From positions 7,034,550 to 7,098,549 of the forward strand of contig NW_006921532.1 in the NCBI RefSeq assembly GCF_000340215.1: DNA of 64,000 nucleotides. Reading direction: 5' to 3'. Of the stretch, positions 35,674-47,568 are shown piece by piece. The DNA comes from Pseudocercospora fijiensis CIRAD86 (taxonomy: Eukaryota > Ascomycota > Dothideomycetes > Mycosphaerellales > Mycosphaerellaceae). The position numbers were made by a program, and so were the translations under genes. The notes under the pieces are model-generated. The model searched no databases, had not been told where the DNA came from, and was given only the letters and a program-made list of their open reading frames with translations. Numbering within the stretch: position 1 is the stretch's first letter; each line of letters opens with the position of its first letter.

Positions 35674-37631
35674 TTAGCCCTGGTGTACTCGCGAAGCAAA
35701 AGGTGTTTCTTCATCCGCAGTCGAGTACCCGCTATCAGGGTCTTCGTTAGTGACTTTGATGTGTACAATGGATTGGCGATGCTCGCGTTCGTGATGCGGC
35801 ATGAAGTCGAATGGCTCTGCTGGTCGGACCTCATGATGTGGGCCGTCTTTTACCCGATTGATGAAGAATGCCTGAATAGTGCCAATAAGTGCGACTGCTG
35901 CTGATGCCCACCAAGCAATAGCGGTGAAGTCAATTCTTTGACCAACACCGTATAGAAAGCCAGCAATGGGCGACGCGATTGTTCGACACCCTGCGCCGGT
36001 TGATGCCGCCAAGCCATTGATTTTTCCGAGGCACTTTGGTCCTAGCGATGCTTCCTTGATGAGTATGAGAAGGACTGGGTATGCCAGGATGGAGAAGAAG
36101 TTGCGAACTGCCAGACACCCGTAGATACCAGGATACATCAAGTTCTCCGGAAGTAGCGCCAGGAAGGGAACAATGAAGTATGCGAGCGGGTGCCCGATGG
36201 CCGTGATTATGAACGTCTTCCAGATTCCAAGCCAGCTGGCTATTATTGGGAATATCACGCCCTGCACAACGAGAGCGATTATCCCGTTGAAGGACATGAT
36301 TACGCCAGTCTCTTGTACACTCAGTCCAAGACCGCCGGCCAACGATCCATTCTCGCTTGCGGCAACCCGGAACATGTTCATGATTCGTCCTGAAGCTGGC
36401 ACTCGCTCGTCCTGGAAAAAGATGGGCTAAGAAATTGATCAGCAAAGTTGGAGGGGTTTTCGTAGAAGAACTTTTACCATCAAATGATCATAGGTCATGC
36501 TGTGGTACGTGAAAATGCCAAGCGCGACCGTGAGCATCAATACCCGCTTCGTCAGCCACTTCTGCTTCGGAGCACTATGTGGACTTGTCGATCGACTCGT
36601 GCCATCTGGATTGATGTTCCAATCTTCTTCCACGACCTCTTCGCTGACAGCGTTGAAAGTGCCATAGCTCTCGCCTTGGGTCAGGTTCACAGCGGCAGTT
36701 GTGGGACCAGCTTGCGCAGGCACGAGTGGGGTTTCCGCGGTTGTCTCTTGCAAATCTTCCACCGTGCTCCAAGGTTGCATGTCCGGGTGCGTCTCAATGA
36801 GAAAGAAGTATCCGGCCAGAATGGAGATAAGCATCAGGCCGGCGCAGATCAGGTTTGGAAGCAGGTATGGAAATTTGCCAAACAAGCCATTGCTAGGGAA
36901 GACTTTTGGGAAGTTTGTCGCTGGCTCAGCGAAGTAGCCTCCGATTGACGGTCCTAGTATGGTACCGATAGACCATACAAAGGGCATAATCGCATATGCT
37001 TTGGCTGCTGCAGGTTAGTCTCATGTCAGTAGTCATTCCGATGTGACACGTACGCTCATGCTTCGGATTCGTGACCAGTTCCCCGACCATCGTTTGGATC
37101 ACGCCAATATTGCCATTCAGCGCACCGCCAAGTATTCTGCCGAGAAGTGCCATCCAGAAATTTTGCGAGAAGCCTACGACGATTAAAGACAACGTGGTGC
37201 CGAAGCATCCCATGAGAAGCACTGGTTTCCGCCCAATTCGATCTGATAAGCCTCCCCAGAACCTAGCATGCGCGTCACGTCAATATTGCTCGGGAAGGCC
37301 AAAGGTATCATTTCAGCTCTTCCGTCTCATACTCACATTCCAGAGATGGCTTCCGCGAGGGAAAAGGCGGAGATGATGATACCGGCGTAGAAGGATGCAT
37401 TGCTCTTGTCGCCGACATGGAAATGAAGTACGAGCTTCCAGGCGAATGGAAATATGGATGTGATCGCAATGGGTTCTGCAAGCCGCACGAGTGCCTGTGT
37501 CGGTATTTAGTCTTTGTTTGTTGTTTCACGGCAGAAGGTTCAAGCGGAAGAGAACTCACAAGCAGAAAGAGCTGTGCAGCGGGAAACTTGGGTGGATCTC
37601 GGGGAGAGGCTCTTGTTTGTGTCAATACCAT
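35674..37631 (-). CDS. MFS transporter, DHA1-like (YCR023C / zinc-induced-facilitator type)
   Basis: Membrane carrier of the major facilitator superfamily, probably 12 transmembrane helices; substrate unknown. Five exons: 37,560-37,631; 37,337-37,494; 37,054-37,262; 36,478-37,007; 35,674-36,426. Splices are consistent (gtgagt, gtgagt, gtacgt, gtaaaa donors; introns 46-74 bp) and give exactly 574 codons with the stop (573 aa). N-terminus MVLTQTRASPRDPPKFPAAQ, then LFLLALVRLAEPIAITSIFP, motif A between TM2 and TM3 FWGGLSDRIGRKP (about residues 78-90), GRILGGALNGNIGVIQTMVG, and MPFVWSIGTILGPSIGGYFA. A long hydrophilic central loop and an acidic C-terminal tail are typical of this subfamily. It lies between ARG1 and PRMT1 on the same strand. 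Intact. Confidence 0.93.
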
Positions 37632-38782
37632 CCTTTGAGAAATGGCTCCGATCTTACGTCGCTCCGTCCTCCTACAGCGAGTAAAATCTCCACAAGGCCG
37701 GCGTGCAAAAGAATGATAAATCTGTCCCGGTCGTTCTTTCCCTCGTTGCCTCTGACGCAGTAGTAATCTATCCCGGTCGCAATTCCAAGTCAAATGTGGC
37801 GGAAGGCAACAACTGCGAGACTGTGAAGGAAGGCTGGAAAAGGCAGTGCAAAGGGTCTGCGAGGAAGAATCGGTGGAAGATTGCAAGAGGCGAAAGATAC
37901 GGTCGGACCCCACATACGCTAATGCCTCACCGATAGATCTGCGCTGCAGCTGCGCGCATCTCAAGCTGCACTGACACCATCCTGCACTTTCTCGCCACAT
38001 TCATCAAAGCCCACACAGCGTTGTCTCGTACCTGCGTCGGTGCGTCCCACGTCCCACGTCCCAGACTCCACATCTCGCGTATCCAAGCCAAGGAAGTGCC
38101 TAACACCGCCTCGGCCTAGCACCAAGGTTCGAGCCAATCCATACAGTAAGTAAGTAGGAGCTGCTTCCGAGCGGCTCAATCTCCTGCACCTCAATCGTCC
38201 GATGGATACCGATACCGACATCTTTCCAACTCAAAAACAAGTCTCACCGAGGAACTCCCCTTTCACCAACTACCAAAGCTGCGAAGAACGCAGAGCATGC
38301 AAATGTCATCCGGGAATATACCCATGTATGGTCTCGTGCTTCAATTTGTCTTCCGCGCAGCATCATCATGAGACCGTTGATCATGCGACGCGACGGCGAT
38401 CCATTTCTCATCCGTGCCGTCTAGCGCGGCATCTTTCCCGTGATCTCACACCCTCGGTTCACGTGGTAGCAGAGCGGCATTCGCGAGCATCCCGCGTAAC
38501 ATCGGAAGGCGTTATGGATTGCTGTCGTGGCATGGTCGATTGGGGATGGTGACGCTGTGGTGACGAACCGTCTTACTGTGGAGATGGAGACATAGCAGCG
38601 GTGAATGATTCATGCTTGCGGCTCCAACGATTGCTGGAAACTGGAGCGAGGGTTTGGTCGGTAAGTTCATCGCTCTTTGGTATCACTACAATTACAGGTC
38701 TAGTAGTCTACGGTCTTTCATGGACTCCAGACACCTTGCTAAGAAGACAATGTAAGCTCACTGCAATCGGCAATGACTTGGC
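37632..38782. other. Intergenic between MFS gene and ARG1
   Basis: About 1.15 kb of normal sequence containing the MFS promoter and ARG1 3' end. A 116-codon open frame (38,202-38,552, plus strand) has no recognisable motif and Arg/His/Ser-rich composition, so I do not call it. Confidence 0.5.
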
Positions 38783-40165
38783 CTACTTCTTGTGGACCAT
38801 GCTCTGGCCGGCCTCTTCCTTGGCCTTGCCGAATTTTTTCAGTCGAATGGCGTTGACAGAGATGAAGCCAGTAGTGTCGCTTGGCTCGAAGTCACCAATC
38901 TCGTCCATGGAGCTCTCACTGGCGTCATAAAGCTTCTCAGTGTCGGACCATCGTCCGAGCACGCTGAAGCTACCCTTGTACGCTCGGCATCGAACGCTGC
39001 CGTTGACGTTCTTCTGGGATGCAGTGATGCTCTCCTCCAGGAACTCCCGCTCAGGCGAGAAGTAGAGACCGTTGTACAAGATCTTGGCGTAGTTGAAAGT
39101 GACAAATTGATCCCGAAGAGCCCGCACCTCACGGTCGAGCACAAGACCTTCAAGATCGATGTGTGCAGCGCGCAGCATGGTGAAACCCGGGGTCTCGTAG
39201 CAGCCTCGGGACTTGAGACCAATGAAGCGGTTCTCGACGATGTCGATACGACCAACACCGTGCTTGCGAGCAATGGCGTTAGCAGCAAGGAAAAGCTCGA
39301 CTGGGTCGGTGACGACCTTCTTGCCCCCCTCGTGCTCAAGCTTGACTGGCAGACCCTTGCTGAAGGTCAATGTGAAGTCTTCTGGGGTATTTGGGGCCTT
39401 GGTAGGATCAGCGGTAAGCTTCCACATATCCTCTGGTGGGCTAGTGTTGGGATCCTCCAGAATGCCAGCCTCGTAGCTGCAGTGTGCCAAGTTCTCGTCC
39501 ATACTCCACGGCTTGCTCTTGGTAGATGTGACTGGAATGCCCTTTTCGGCAGCGTAGTCCAACAGATCTTGTCGGCCCTTGAACTTGTTGTAGAAGACTG
39601 GGTCTCGCCATGGTGCGATCACCTTGATGGAAGGCTGGAGTGCGTAAAAACCGAGCTCGAATCGAACTTGATCGTTGCCCTTGCCGGTGCAGCCGTGAGA
39701 GACGGCGAAGCAGCCCTCCTTTTGAGCGACCGCTACTTGTGCGCGGGCGATGACTGGACGGGCGAGGGAGGTGCCGAGGAGGTAGACGTTCTCGTAGATG
39801 GCATTGCAGGCAATGGCTGGGAAACAGAGCTCCTCGACGAACTGTGTGGGAATGAGTCAATGGCGGAAACTGCGTCTTTCGAATAGGTCGATCTCACCTC
39901 CCGACGCAAATCCTCAATGTAGCACTTGGTTGCACCAATCTTCAATGCCTTTTCCTTTGCAGCCGCGAAGTCCTCCTCCTGGCCAACATCGGCCATGAAA
40001 GCAATCACCTCATAGCCCTCTTCCTGGTAGTCGTCAGCAAATGTCTTTGGGTGAGATGCAGGGTACTGTTGTTCAATGGCTCGTGAGACTCACCAAAAGG
40101 TACTTCAAGATGCAGCTGGTATCCAGACCGCCAGAGTAGGCGAGGCAGACCTTTCCTTTGCTCAT
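38783..40165 (-). CDS. ARG1: Argininosuccinate synthase
   Basis: Joins citrulline and aspartate with ATP to argininosuccinate, the penultimate step of arginine synthesis; cytosolic tetramer. Three exons: 40,094-40,165; 39,898-40,023; 38,783-39,841, with introns of 70 and 56 bp, both phase 0, totalling 418 aa (the family is about 400-420). Visible: ATP-binding PP-loop AYSGGLDTS (residues 9-17), [48 protein letters not shown] and [20 protein letters not shown]. The start [13 protein letters not shown] matches the family start. Complete and free of RIP although the repeat begins 195 bp upstream. In fungi this gene is normally under general amino-acid control, and a TGACTC core lies upstream at 40,348. 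Confidence 0.97.
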
Positions 40166-40347
40166 GGTGGGGTTTCGTTTCGAAATGACGCCTCGAAGCT
40201 CAAGATCTGCGTTGGCAATGTGTATGAAGATTCCGTCGGGTGAAGAGTCCAGCGTGCGGTTCCAATGGCAGTAGATGTGAGAGTTGTGTAAGCAACAAAA
40301 ATTTGGACCAGCTGCAGCTCAAGAAAAAGTTAGAGGGAGCTGTGCTG

Positions 40348-40353
40348 TGACTC
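40348..40353 (+). promoter_or_regulatory. TGACTC core, possible Gcn4/CPC1 site of ARG1
   Basis: TGACTC lies 183 bp upstream of the ARG1 ATG and 8 bp from the repeat edge. Gcn4/CPC1 binds TGACTCA-type sites, and this one has C in the last position. ARG1 genes are known targets of this regulator; that this site works is inference. Confidence 0.4.
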
Positions 40354-40360
40354 CATCAAG

Positions 40361-40470
40361 TTAATAATATAACAACTCAACAAAAGTTGGGGCCCCTTTA
40401 GGCTTAGTGCGGCTCAAAACGGGCCAACGGCGGCCTCTGATTGGTGGACGCGAGGAACGTTAACACCTTA
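40361..40470 (+). repeat. 5' end of the Helitron-like unit, spared by RIP in copy A
   Basis: Contains a small hairpin (CAACT...AGTTG) and GGGGCCCC. Compared with copy B (56,801-56,910) at least ten positions are C or G here and T or A there, all at CpA/TpG sites, so copy A keeps the unaltered sequence next to ARG1. Confidence 0.85.
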
Positions 40471-41285
40471 GCGATTCGGAAGGGCGTAGACGTCGTAGTA
40501 TATACCGCAACGAGCTATAACTTCGATAGTAGTCTCGAAAAGGGCGTCTTCGTCGTATATACTTTATCCGGTAGTATTTACTCGAAGCGGTATACTCGAT
40601 CGCGCTAGTAGCCTTATAGGAAGCGTAATTTAGTACGTACGACTAGTGCCGAGGCCCTACTATCGCGAGCTCCGCTATCGGAGTCTTATAAATATAATAC
40701 TATCGACCCTCTTAGTCGCTATCGTAGCTCTATCGATCTCTACGGCCTTCGAGAAGCTATATAAAATTACGGTATTCTTCGCTTGCGAGTCCTAAAAAAG
40801 GCGCGCGTTATATATACGACTATAGTAGCCGCGTATAACGCGCCTACGTCCGGAGATATAACGACTTTAGTAGGCGCGCGGTTATTAATTGCTACTATAA
40901 TAACCTAATATCGCGATCGACTATTATAGACTCTATTAGAACCGACCTCGATCTAACTCCCCTAGCCGCCGGATACTTATTTATATCGTACCGGTATAGA
41001 TCTAACGAGGGCCCGCTACTAACTACTTATTATAGTCTCTCGAGGCCTACTATAATACTCGCGAAGACGTACGCTTAAGATTATAGTCTTAAAGGGTCCG
41101 AGGTATAGAAAGCTATAGTAAGTAGTATAGTAGCGGTCGTACTCCGATATAGCGGCTAATAATTCTAGTACGAGGAGGTTTACGGTACTCGGTAGGAATT
41201 ACCGTAAAAGTCGGTAGTTTTCTTTACGAAGATATAGCAAGACTCGCTACTACTTAGCCTACTATAGAGGATTCTCGATCTACGG

Positions 41286-41830
41286 CGGTTCGGCTTATTT
41301 CCTTCGTTTAGTATCGTCCCTCGGAAGCTAGACCTTAGGTAGATATTCGAATCGTAGCTAGTAGAAGGATCGACTATCGCGAAGCCTCTTAAGGTGTTTT
41401 ATATCGCTACTAGCCTTTTCTATAATAACGTCGCCGATAAGGCGGCTATAAAGGTCCTCGAGATCTAGTATTAATTCGATATAATATCCGGCTATAGTAT
41501 TAGCGTCGCCTTACTCTTAGAGAGTACTACTCGCGATTAGGAACAGACGGTATAGCTCTTAGCCCTATTTAGCGATAAGTACGCTAAGATAACCTACTTC
41601 TTAGACTATTTCCGGCTCCTCCGTAATAGTATAGGCTTCGACTAGGTAGCGACGTAGAGTTGTCTCTTAACTATATATAGCGCTCCTATCCGGCGAAAGC
41701 CTTCCTTATTATTATTCGGTCTCGCCCTACTAGAGGAGTATCGTAGCGAGTCGAGCGTTATAATAAACTAAGGCGCGGGCAATCGTAGTATAGAGCGTAA
41801 GGGAGAATATAGTATTTAGGGAGGTTACGG
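41286..41830 (+). pseudogene. Unrecognised RIP-broken frame in the Helitron 5' part
   Basis: Frame reading RFGLFPSFSIVPRKLDLR, AKPLKVFYIATSLFYNNVAD and APIRRKPSLLLFGLALLEEY, with Gln/Trp-position stops. The same frame exists in copy B near 57.73-58.27 kb. Passenger gene or element gene; no family recognised. Confidence 0.45.
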
Positions 41831-42987
41831 AAGGAAATCTATAATAATCTTAGTATATTTATTATGATTTTTAGCGTACTGTCTACTTAACGGACATCTT
41901 TTTATATCCCTCGATACGATATAAATTTATAGCTCTAGAAGATATATCTTACCGGATTATACCGCTAGAGGTAGACGACGCGCTCCTTTGCCTTAACTCG
42001 AGTCCTTAACGACTTCGTTCGTATTAACACCTCCTTAGCGACAATGCCGACGTTATAGTAGTAGGATCTAAGCTAGAGTAGTAAGCGCAAGGTCGAGTGT
42101 TCGTCGTCGCGTCGCGAGAGGCTATTATTATTATCGCAGGTCGCTTTATATCGTCGCTTTATATCGTCGCTTTATATCTATTAGCTAGTATAGGCTTAGC
42201 GCGCGGCGACGGTTACGTATATAAACAGTAATATTACGGCGTTACGCGTCGTCTAAATATTACTACTATAACAACTAATATAGCGACTACTTCTACGTAG
42301 CTATATCTACCTCCTTCTAGTTATCGATATTACTAGTAGCGACCTCGATAAAGGCGCCCCTCCTATACGGTCTTAGCTGCTATAGCCCTCCCTAATAGTA
42401 AGTCTCTAGCGTATCGGTCGCCGTACGCTACCTTCGCTAATATCGAGCTATAGAGATAGACGTTCTACGTAGTATACCGTAGCGAGCCTTTTAATATTAG
42501 GAATTAAATCGCGCTATAGCCGAGATTAAGCACCCCTACGCTTCTATACGACTTCGCTAACTGCTCGCTATAGGCCGGGCCCCGGTATATTAAGAAGCGC
42601 TATAAGACATATATAAGCTAGTTACTAAGGAGGTATTACGCCGCATATGCGAGAACCGTAATATAGATAAGAATAACGGCTTCTTTCCTAAACCTCTATA
42701 CTATAGCGTTATAGATTACCGGCTATCTAGATATATATCGAGATTAGTATCTCTAGTTATAAATAAGATCTACTAGCGGACGGAGTCTTAGGACGAAGAA
42801 TGTATAGTATATATTCTCGTATATCGTCTAGTATATAGTAGTAGAAAGCTAACTTCTATAGATCTCTATATCTAAGTAGTCGTAGAATAAGTACCTAGAC
42901 GGTAACCTTAACGTTATTACTACTTAGGCGTAACGGGAAGAGCAAATAGAAGGGTCTATCGTCTACGTTAATCTATATACAAATGCT

Positions 42988-43900
42988 AATAGGCTCGACG
43001 AACTCGACGAGTTCGAGCCGAGACTATATCTCTAAAAGTCTAACTCGCTATTTCCTCGGTATTATCGCTAGGTATATCCGTCGCGCACTCTAAGAATATA
43101 GCGCTTTTACTAACCGGTTCTAGATCGAATTCGCGTAGATAAAGCTTACTACTATATAGCCGTTCGGTATAAATCGCTTCGTCGTCGTTCCTCTATATAT
43201 ATATCCTACTATAACGAGCCGAACGGATAGTACCTTCGTATAGAGGGTCCTAGTTAGGTGCAACCTACGGTTATTAGAGGAAATCTGTCTTCCTAGCGCT
43301 ATCGATGCTTTACTATAATATAACTAACCCTTCGACTTCTTACAAAACGATAGCTATATTAAATACTACGACTTCTTCGATATAGAGGCGGGAAGGGACT
43401 TCGATATAAAAAGGAGGCTATAGTTAGTATAGAATGCTACTAATTTCGGTTATACTTAAATCGATACGGACGACGCGATAGTAATCCTCGATATAGGGCG
43501 TAGAAATAGAGAGTTTTATCGTCTAGAGATATATATAGGAACGGGAGAGTAGTACGTTTCCTTAGGACTGCTATAAGTACGGTGCTCGCGCTCTAGAGAT
43601 AGACGCTATCGTAACTTAGAAAGAAGGCAAAGGAGCCTAAGTACGGTATCGTAGGTAGAGCAATCTATCTTCTTTAGTCTATAAACTTTCTATACTTATT
43701 ATCGTCTCTAGGCCGTAATTTGCCTTTACGCGACGTCTTCGATAGCGTAGCGGCGTATAGGGTATATTTAAAGCTGCATCTCGTTCTTACTACGCGTAAA
43801 GACAATACGCTCTCTAAATAGACGGCGGTACCGGACAAGTTAGAGGCCCTAGATAGACCGATACGTTCAGTTTTAGTCTCTATCTCGTCTTAGTATAGAT
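42988..43900 (+). pseudogene. Unrecognised RIP-broken frames in the Helitron 5' part
   Basis: Coding-like stretches in changing frames: NRLDELDEFEPRLYL (42,988), RVLVRCNLRLLEEICLPSAI (near 43,250), NDSYIKYYDFFDIEAGRDFD (near 43,348) and IDTDDAIVILDIGRRNREFY (near 43,460). Frame changes may be introns or indels. Copy B has the same at +16,440. Family unknown. Confidence 0.45.
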
Positions 43901-44079
43901 AAGAAAGTACGCACCTTAGAAGGCTAGGGTTTTCTTTTTATATATATAAAGTTCTAGTATCCCTAAATTACGCGGGCGCTCCCGCTTAGCGCGGCAGCTC
44001 CTAGATACGGGGAAAATTACGTATAGGAACTCTAGAATTCGCGGCTATAGCCGGCCGCCTTACGCGAGCGTAAAAGGAT

Positions 44080-44103
44080 AGCTAATAGAGGATTCGAACC
44101 TCT
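44080..44103 (-). other. tRNA-like T-arm
   Basis: Minus strand AGAGG-TTCGAAT-CCTCT with perfect 5-bp stem and a canonical 7-base T-loop, followed by a 7-base acceptor-like strand ATTAGCT. I could not fold a convincing full cloverleaf, so it is a relic or an imitation. Repeated in copy B at 60,520-60,543. Confidence 0.4.
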
Positions 44104-44243
44104 AACGCTAAAAGTTATACCCTCGCTAGTCGCTACCCTGTGTCTCTATAAGGACTACAAGCGAATAACTCTTACTATCTAGAACCGATCTAATTAGCTA
44201 GAGGGTTATAGAATACAGATAATTATATAGATTAAAAAAAAAA

Positions 44244-44335
44244 GTTGTAGCTAATAAGGGAATTAAACCCTCTATCCGGACGATCTAGTAGATCGTAGAT
44301 CGCCTTATACTAATTTTACTATACTTTTAAAGGTA
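44244..44335 (-). other. Second tRNA-like relic
   Basis: Minus strand has a T-arm-like GAGGG-TTTAATT-CCCTT ending in ATTAGCTA, and upstream an anticodon-arm-like ACGAT-CTACTAG-ATCGT (loop with T before the triplet and purine after). RIP has probably changed the loop, so identity cannot be read. Confidence 0.35.
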
Positions 44336-44462
44336 CGGTCGGCTAATATATTTAAGCGAATATAGTTCGGCATCTCGCTAACTAGGGCTAGCTTTAAATA
44401 ACTAGCGAGGGTATAACCTTTTAGGACTAACCTATTAGCTAGAGGTCTCTATTTACATAGCG

Positions 44463-45121
44463 NNNNNNNNNNNNNNNNNNNNNNNNNNNNNNNNNNNNNN
44501 NNNNNNNNNNNNNNNNNNNNNNNNNNNNNNNNNNNNNNNNNNNNNNNNNNNNNNNNNNNNNNNNNNNNNNNNNNNNNNNNNNNNNNNNNNNNNNNNNNNN
44601 NNNNNNNNNNNNNNNNNNNNNNNNNNNNNNNNNNNNNNNNNNNNNNNNNNNNNNNNNNNNNNNNNNNNNNNNNNNNNNNNNNNNNNNNNNNNNNNNNNNN
44701 NNNNNNNNNNNNNNNNNNNNNNNNNNNNNNNNNNNNNNNNNNNNNNNNNNNNNNNNNNNNNNNNNNNNNNNNNNNNNNNNNNNNNNNNNNNNNNNNNNNN
44801 NNNNNNNNNNNNNNNNNNNNNNNNNNNNNNNNNNNNNNNNNNNNNNNNNNNNNNNNNNNNNNNNNNNNNNNNNNNNNNNNNNNNNNNNNNNNNNNNNNNN
44901 NNNNNNNNNNNNNNNNNNNNNNNNNNNNNNNNNNNNNNNNNNNNNNNNNNNNNNNNNNNNNNNNNNNNNNNNNNNNNNNNNNNNNNNNNNNNNNNNNNNN
45001 NNNNNNNNNNNNNNNNNNNNNNNNNNNNNNNNNNNNNNNNNNNNNNNNNNNNNNNNNNNNNNNNNNNNNNNNNNNNNNNNNNNNNNNNNNNNNNNNNNNN
45101 NNNNNNNNNNNNNNNNNNNNN
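44463..45121. other. Assembly gap (659 N)
   Basis: Run of N. The corresponding stretch of copy B (60,904-61,700) is 797 bp, 138 bp longer. Confidence 0.99.
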
Positions 45122-46900
45122 GGGTCCGCTAGTCGAGATATAGCTTAGCTACCTCGGTTCGAAGGTATAGAATAGCTATACCTTACCTACTAATTCGAAG
45201 GAAGGCGACCGCGGGTCGAGGATAGGGTATATAAGAAGCGGGAGGGGGTATTCGGCGAGAGGGTAGTCTTCTACGGCGATAGTCCGGAAACGGAGCTCGC
45301 CCTAATATACCTATCCGAGCCTATAGAGGTTAGTACGAGATTAAAAATAGGCAATCCTTCCCGACGGGCTAACTTACGAATCTCTTTAGGGCCGGAATCT
45401 TACTATCTGCCTCTAAAAAGTTATAACGATCGAAGGGGTAGAGAGAGCTATTGTCCTTCGGCTAAAAAGTAAGCTCGACTACGCCGCTATCTACTATTTC
45501 GTACTAGTACGTCTAGTTACTATTAGCTCTAGTTTTAATATCTATATATAGCGCTAATACTTATAAACTTAGTATCTAGTTTCGCGTTTATCCTTCTATT
45601 AACCGCTATTACGGTCTCGTTAGTATATATATCGTAGCGGCGGTTATCGCGGTACGCTATATCTAGTTACCGGCCTATTCTACGGTTCTCCCTTAGGCGA
45701 TCGAAGATAGGGCTAGTCTCCGGCTTAACGCCGTTATTCTCGTTATAGAGCGACTTAGCGGCGAAGTTTAGCTCCTACTACTAAATAGCTATAAAATCGA
45801 CGTCCTCCTAGTCTGCTATCGCGCGCGTTCTAATCGCTAATATAATAGTATCGGCGAAGGAAATCGAGGGGGAAATAGTCGTACTAGACTACGCGAAGTA
45901 TATAGAAAGGCGGCAGTCGATAGAATAACGGTTAATATCCGTATCGCGCTCTAAGTTCGTATTAATAATCGCGTTAATATATTACTTCTAGATCGCGTTA
46001 CGTATACAAACAAACAGGTAGCTACGTATACGCGGCCCGTACGTTACTTCGAGATATACTTAGGACTAGGGGGTTTCGAAATAAAGGTCTTTAGAATTGC
46101 GCGATACTACCCGAACGAATATCGCTCTTTAAGAGCGCCGAGTACGGGAAATTAAGCCGAAGAATACACTATCCGAGCTAGCGTATACGTACTATATCGC
46201 TAATCTAGGCCTTTAATACCGAAATTGCCCTCCTAGAATGTATAGTCTTAACCGGCGCTTAGTCTATATATTTAACTGCGATCTGCCTTCCTTTAGGCGT
46301 AGTAGGCACCGTTATAGCTTCTTTACCTTCTTCTATATTAAAATCCTCTATATCCGCCGCCTACGATACTGTCTCTAGATATACCGGACTATCGTTTAGC
46401 GAGCTAATGTCTTAGACGCTTAAAGGCGAGTTATAGGCGTCCTCGCCTAATACCTCTAATCGGCTATTACTAATACTACTAGCTCTAGTAGGATCTAGTT
46501 TTCTAAATAGCCTCTAGCTATATACGTATCTTTCTTTAATAATCGGCGACTAGAGGATAGTACTTCCCGGTAGGACCCGTATAGAGCAATCTACTTAACG
46601 CATAAGGAATCTAGTAGCTATCCTACTAGTCTCCTACTTTTAGGCGCTCTATAGGGTGCCTATAGCCTTTCCGCGTCGAGAAATTGCGAGATCGATACTA
46701 CGTAAGATTAGATTACGCCGGTAAACGTAGAGCTTTCTTAGGATCGGTTAAAGAGGCGCCTATCTACCGAGTACTCTCGCTCTCTCTCTCCCTTCTATAC
46801 GAACTACCCTATACGAACCTACTATTCGTACTTAGTCCTCCTCCGTAATCTCGGCTAGCGAGTATCCTACTACTCTCGCAAACTATATACCCTAGATTTA
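45122..46900 (-). pseudogene. Unrecognised minus-strand frame in the Helitron 5' part
   Basis: Minus-strand reading with RIP-type stops: EDAYNSPLSV (near 46,440), AADIEDFNIEEGKEAITVPT (near 46,350), KGRQIAVKYID and LRLNFPYSALLKSDIRSGSI (near 46,110). It is opposite in direction to the Rep-helicase. It resembles a gag-like or coiled hydrophilic protein, not identified. Present also in copy B (61.70-63.48 kb). Confidence 0.45.
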
Positions 46901-47568
46901 ATTAACTAGTTAGGGATAATTTGTCTAAACTAGATCTCGAGGGCTCGTATAGGAGTAGTATTCCGGGTAACCTTTATTTAATCTATATACTCCGCTAATA
47001 CTACCTTAGGATCTAGGAATCTTCTAATCTACGGATTCTAATAATCTAACTAGCTCCGTTAAAGGAACTTCCTAGTATTAATTTCCGAATTATTACGATT
47101 CGTAAGCAAGCACTAATCGTATAGGCCCTCCTAACTAGGGTCTCCGCTATCGATTCTTCGCGATTCGTCCTCCCTAGATCTTAGACTTCTTTCGTAATAT
47201 CGAATATCTAGCTATTCTATCTATAAACAACTTAGGACTAGTAAGCATTAGAGGTAGGTAGGCTAATAGCCGCGGTCCCTCCTAACCGAGATCCCTAATA
47301 TCGACTCTTTACGATTCGTATACCTTATACCGCTCTAGGATCCTAATTTCCGAGGCATACCTTAACGCTTATATTATCGACGATCTCTACGAGAAAATAA
47401 CGGCTCGCTCTTAGAATTGTCCCTATCTCCGAGAGGTAGTATATAAGAACGCCTCGATATCGTCGGTCTACTAATAGTACGTCGTAATTACCTCGCTTTT
47501 TATACGAAAGGCCGCGATTTTTCGAACTCTATAGTACGGCGTACTCGCTTAGCTCTTCCTTACGCAAA
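46901..47568. other. RIP-altered spacer upstream of the Rep-helicase
   Basis: No coding pattern seen. Contains paired, similar ~100-bp stretches (ctagatctt.../tccctaatatcgactc) but no clear gene. Confidence 0.4.

Noticed and set aside
38202..38552. 116-codon open frame between the MFS gene and ARG1
   Set aside because: No motif, no splice context, composition of random Arg/His/Ser-rich translation.
38792..39886. 364-codon plus-strand open frame
   Set aside because: Antisense shadow of ARG1 exon 3; the minus strand carries all ARG1 motifs.
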